From assembly GCA_021786705.1 (NCBI GenBank), contig JAJYMV010000094.1:1-33642 (forward strand): a DNA stretch of 33,642 nucleotides. The letters are read 5' to 3'. Below the pieces are notes generated by a model, which saw only the letters and a list, made by a program, of their open reading frames with translations, did no database searches and was not told the DNA's origin. Positions within the stretch are counted from its first letter, which is position 1. Every line of letters starts with the position of its first letter. Positions 31,657 through 33,642 of this stretch are shown here, one piece after another. Source of the stretch: a bacterium. GTDB taxonomy: Bacteria > Vulcanimicrobiota > Vulcanimicrobiia > Vulcanimicrobiales > Vulcanimicrobiaceae. Made by a program: the position numbers and the translations under genes.

Positions 31657-32487
31657 TCAGCGTTTTGGAACGAGGTAGTTTTTGAAAAACTCGAGCGTGC
31701 GTTTCCATGCGTCGCTCGCGGCTGCGGGCGCGAACGCCGTTCTCCGGTCGTCGAAAAAATCGTGCCCGGCGGTTTGATAGACGCGAATATCGTTGGGCAC
31801 GCTAAGGAGGGTGCGAAAGAAACGAACGTTGTCGGCCGGGATGATGGAGTCGTGTTCACCGTAGCTGCCGCAGACCGGAATGTGAATTTGGTCGGGAGTG
31901 ATGTTTTCGACCGATCCATAGAGCGGAGCGACGCACGTATAGATGTCGTTGTTATCGGCGGCTTGCATGAGCGCGTACCGCCCGCCGATCGAAAGCCCGG
32001 TGATCCCGATCAGCCCTTGCGGGGATCGCGCTTGCAGCCAGAGCGCGGCCGCGCGAATATCGCCGTCGGCTTGTCGCCGCTCGATGCGCTTCGCGAAGGG
32101 ATCGAATATCGTGCGATCGCAGATGTCGTCGCCGGGCGGTGCGTCGAAGCGCGCGTAGAGATCGGGTGCGACGGCGGAGAAGCCGGCTTTCGCAAAACGG
32201 CGGACGATATCGCGGATCGTTGCGTCGACGCCCCACAGGTGTGGCACGATAACGATACCGGGTGTGTTCGCGCGAATCGCGCGGGGCCCCGCGGTATAGA
32301 CCCGCATCGTGGTATCGAGCCGACGGAGTTCGACGACGTCGACCACGATCGACGGATCGTTCTCGGCAACGTACGGAAGATGCGGCGGGGCGAGGTGCAG
32401 ATCGCTGTCGTTCGCGCTCGCCATACGACGGGGTGCGACGGCGTCGATTGCTTTGGCAAGCGCGGCTAAATCATCATCCTTCTTCAA
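31657..32487 (-). CDS. Dienelactone hydrolase-family alpha/beta hydrolase
   Basis: 276 residues from TTG 32487, with GGAG upstream; the TTGA start overlaps the LysR stop. Alpha/beta hydrolase fold: oxyanion region IVIVPHLWGV, nucleophile elbow GLSIGG with Ser166 (classical dienelactone hydrolases have Cys in GxCxGG), acid Asp213 (YGEHDSIIP) and His242 (TAGHDFFD). It probably hydrolyses an ester or lactone in aromatic or other carbon breakdown; the Ser makes it more esterase-like. The N-terminal 45 residues are an unusual extension. The LysR regulator upstream may control it. Confidence 0.88.
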   Translation of the reverse strand: MKKDDDLAALAKAIDAVAPRRMASANDSDLHLAPPHLPYVAENDPSIVVDVVELRRLDTTMRVYTAGPRAIRANTPGIVIVPHLWGVDATIRDIVRRFAKAGFSAVAPDLYARFDAPPGDDICDRTIFDPFAKRIERRQADGDIRAAALWLQARSPQGLIGITGLSIGGRYALMQAADNNDIYTCVAPLYGSVENITPDQIHIPVCGSYGEHDSIIPADNVRFFRTLLSVPNDIRVYQTAGHDFFDDRRTAFAPAAASDAWKRTLEFFKNYLVPKR

Positions 32488-33437
32488 CGCCCACTCCTTC
32501 GATGTCGTTGTTTCCGCGCCGTGCTTCGCGCACCTTTGCTGCGCTCGCTCGCGCGATCTCCGAGCAACGAGAGGATAAATGCGTTTGCGAGCGGGGCGAG
32601 CGGGCGCTCGCGGCGCGAAAGGACGAGAAAATCGCGTTCGAGGATGAGATCGACGATAGCGACGGCGGCGACGCGATGTAAAGAAATCGCACGTTCGACG
32701 ACGAGCTCGGAGAGGACGGCGACGCCGAGCCCCGCTTCGACCGCTCGGACGATGCCTTCGCCGCTCGGGAGTTCGAGCGCGATCGGCGGCTCCACCCCGG
32801 CGGCACGGAGCGCGTCGTATCCGTGGTCGCGGGTCCCCGAGCCCGGTTCCCGGCTCACGAAGCGTTCGCGCGCGAGTTCGGCGGCGTGGATCGCCGGCCG
32901 TGCGGCAAAAGGGTGCCCCGGGGGCACGATGAGGCGCATGCGGTCGTGCGCGAAGGGGCGCGTTTCGAGGCGCGGGTCTTCGATCGTTCCCTCGACCAGC
33001 CCGAAGAGCACCTCACCGCGCAGAACGAGACTCGCGACTTCGTGGGTGTTGGCGATCCGGACGCGCGGCTGCACCTCGGGGCGGTCGCGCAGAAAGCTGG
33101 CGAGGAGCTTGGGAACGAGGTGGGTACCGATGGTCCGGGTCGCGGCGAATTCGAGCCGGCCGCTCCGGGCGGCGGCGTAGCCCTCGGCCTCGCGCAGTAG
33201 GGCCTCCGTCTCGCCGACGAGGGCGCGCGCCCTTGCAGCAACCATCCGGCCCGCCTCGGTGAGCACCGGGCGCCCGGCCTCGCGCGAGAAGAGCGTAAGG
33301 CCGAGGGCGGCGGCGAGCGTGGCCAGCTGTTGGCTCACCGCCGGCTGGGAGATTCCCAGGGCGCGGGCGGCCTTCGAGAAGGAGCCTCGCTCGGCGACTT
33401 CGCCGAGCGTTTCAAGCTGCGAGAACGATATTTTCAT
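32484..33437 (-). CDS. LysR-type transcriptional regulator
   Basis: 317 residues from ATG 33437. The N-terminal winged helix-turn-helix (about 3-62) reads FSQLETLGEVAERGSFSKAA, then LGISQPAVSQQLATLAAALG and GRPVLTEAGR. The C-terminal effector domain (about 90-295) is of the periplasmic-binding fold, with GTHLVPKLLASFLRDRPEV and GLGVAVLSELVVE. Close relatives of the CysB/CbbR/YwbI group share this overall pattern; the inducer cannot be told. It is divergent from an exported protein gene at 33508, with an inverted repeat between, so both may be its targets. The 3' end overlaps the hydrolase start. Confidence 0.94.
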   Translation of the reverse strand: MKISFSQLETLGEVAERGSFSKAARALGISQPAVSQQLATLAAALGLTLFSREAGRPVLTEAGRMVAARARALVGETEALLREAEGYAAARSGRLEFAATRTIGTHLVPKLLASFLRDRPEVQPRVRIANTHEVASLVLRGEVLFGLVEGTIEDPRLETRPFAHDRMRLIVPPGHPFAARPAIHAAELARERFVSREPGSGTRDHGYDALRAAGVEPPIALELPSGEGIVRAVEAGLGVAVLSELVVERAISLHRVAAVAIVDLILERDFLVLSRRERPLAPLANAFILSLLGDRASERSKGARSTARKQRHRRSGR

Positions 33438-33467
33438 AAGAATAAGTAATGGTCATGCGTCAATTAT

Positions 33468-33501
33468 GTTATTTGACTTATAACCTGGCGGCTCCTATGC
33501 T
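33468..33501 (+). promoter_or_regulatory. Promoter of the divergent exported-protein gene with LysR-type box
   Basis: TTGACT (33473-33478) and TATGCT (33496-33501) are spaced by exactly 17 bases. The -10 ends six bases before ATG 33508, so the transcript should be leaderless. GTTAT-ttgactt-ATAAC (33468-33484) is an inverted repeat over the -35 and contains a T-N11-A LysR box. Confidence 0.6.
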
Positions 33502-33507
33502 CGCTCC

Positions 33508-33642
33508 ATGAGTCGTCTATTTTCCCTACGCGCGTCGCTTGCTGCGGTTCTCGCGGCCGCCCTCTTGGGTGTTACCCCATACAATTTTACCGTCGCGAAC
33601 GTCGATGTCGTTCCCGATCTTCACGGAAACCCGGCGAACGCA
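33508..33642 (+). CDS. Exported protein, N-terminal part (runs off the window)
   Basis: ATG 33508 opens a frame that runs to the window edge (45 codons). The first 24 or so residues are a signal peptide (MSRLFSLRASLAAVLAAALL, then GVTP), and the mature start reads YNFTVANVDVVPDLHGNP. The family is not identifiable from this short piece. Divergence from a LysR regulator is common for transporter binding proteins or enzymes that the regulator controls, but this is inference. No ribosome-binding site is seen; the promoter predicts a leaderless mRNA. Confidence 0.65.
   Translation, partial: MSRLFSLRASLAAVLAAALLGVTPYNFTVANVDVVPDLHGNPANA

Overview
The window reads as bacterial chromosome, GC-rich by eye, almost fully coding and with many overlapping stop/start codons. 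The organism looks like a diderm bacterium: it has a full Min system, RodA, FtsEX with an EnvC-type hydrolase, periplasmic S41 proteases, a periplasmic M48 protease and a type IV prepilin-like protein. Gene content and style recall Candidatus Eremiobacterota (WPS-2) and relatives. That placement is an impression and is not proven by the sequence.

Region by region. (1) 1-1591: the 3' end of dnaX, then ebfC (ybaB) and recR, a classic replication/repair operon. (2) 1592-8402: an accessory stretch. A duplicated 75-bp REP-like unit leads into one copy of a 53-bp direct repeat; the second copy lies 1,511 bp downstream. Between the copies is a visibly AT-richer islet with two genes: a UDG-superfamily-like gene split by a -1 frameshift at a textbook slippery heptamer with a downstream stem, and an unrecognised 192-aa gene. 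The right repeat abuts a GAF-domain fragment. Next come a secreted protein of three internal repeats, an ECF sigma factor with a membrane partner, and a hipBA toxin-antitoxin pair behind nested inverted repeats. (3) 8404-12708, minus strand: M48 metalloprotease, a DUF697-like protein, a MOSC protein and a prepilin-like protein. (4) 12863-18277, plus strand: a tightly coupled operon minC, minD, a second minD, minE, alkB-like, rodA and a leucine-rich gene, combining division-site placement and wall elongation. (5) 18248-22029: a convergent secreted protein, a GC-rich structured leader, and an RNase E/G with a long basic tail. (6) 22046-28542, minus strand: ftsE, ftsX, a response regulator-GGDEF gene, an EnvC-like M23 gene and two S41 proteases, apparently one wall-remodelling unit. 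(7) 28588-33642: acyl-CoA dehydrogenase, a secreted peroxiredoxin whose ribosome-binding site is folded into a hairpin, rmuC, a dienelactone-hydrolase-like gene, a LysR regulator, and the start of a divergent exported protein.

The observations most worth following are the candidate programmed frameshift inside a repeat-flanked islet, the tandem minD pair, the ftsEX/GGDEF/EnvC/CtpA operon, the hairpin over the peroxiredoxin ribosome-binding site, and a recurring promoter layout that predicts leaderless mRNAs. No rRNA, tRNA, CRISPR array, transposase or phage gene was recognised.
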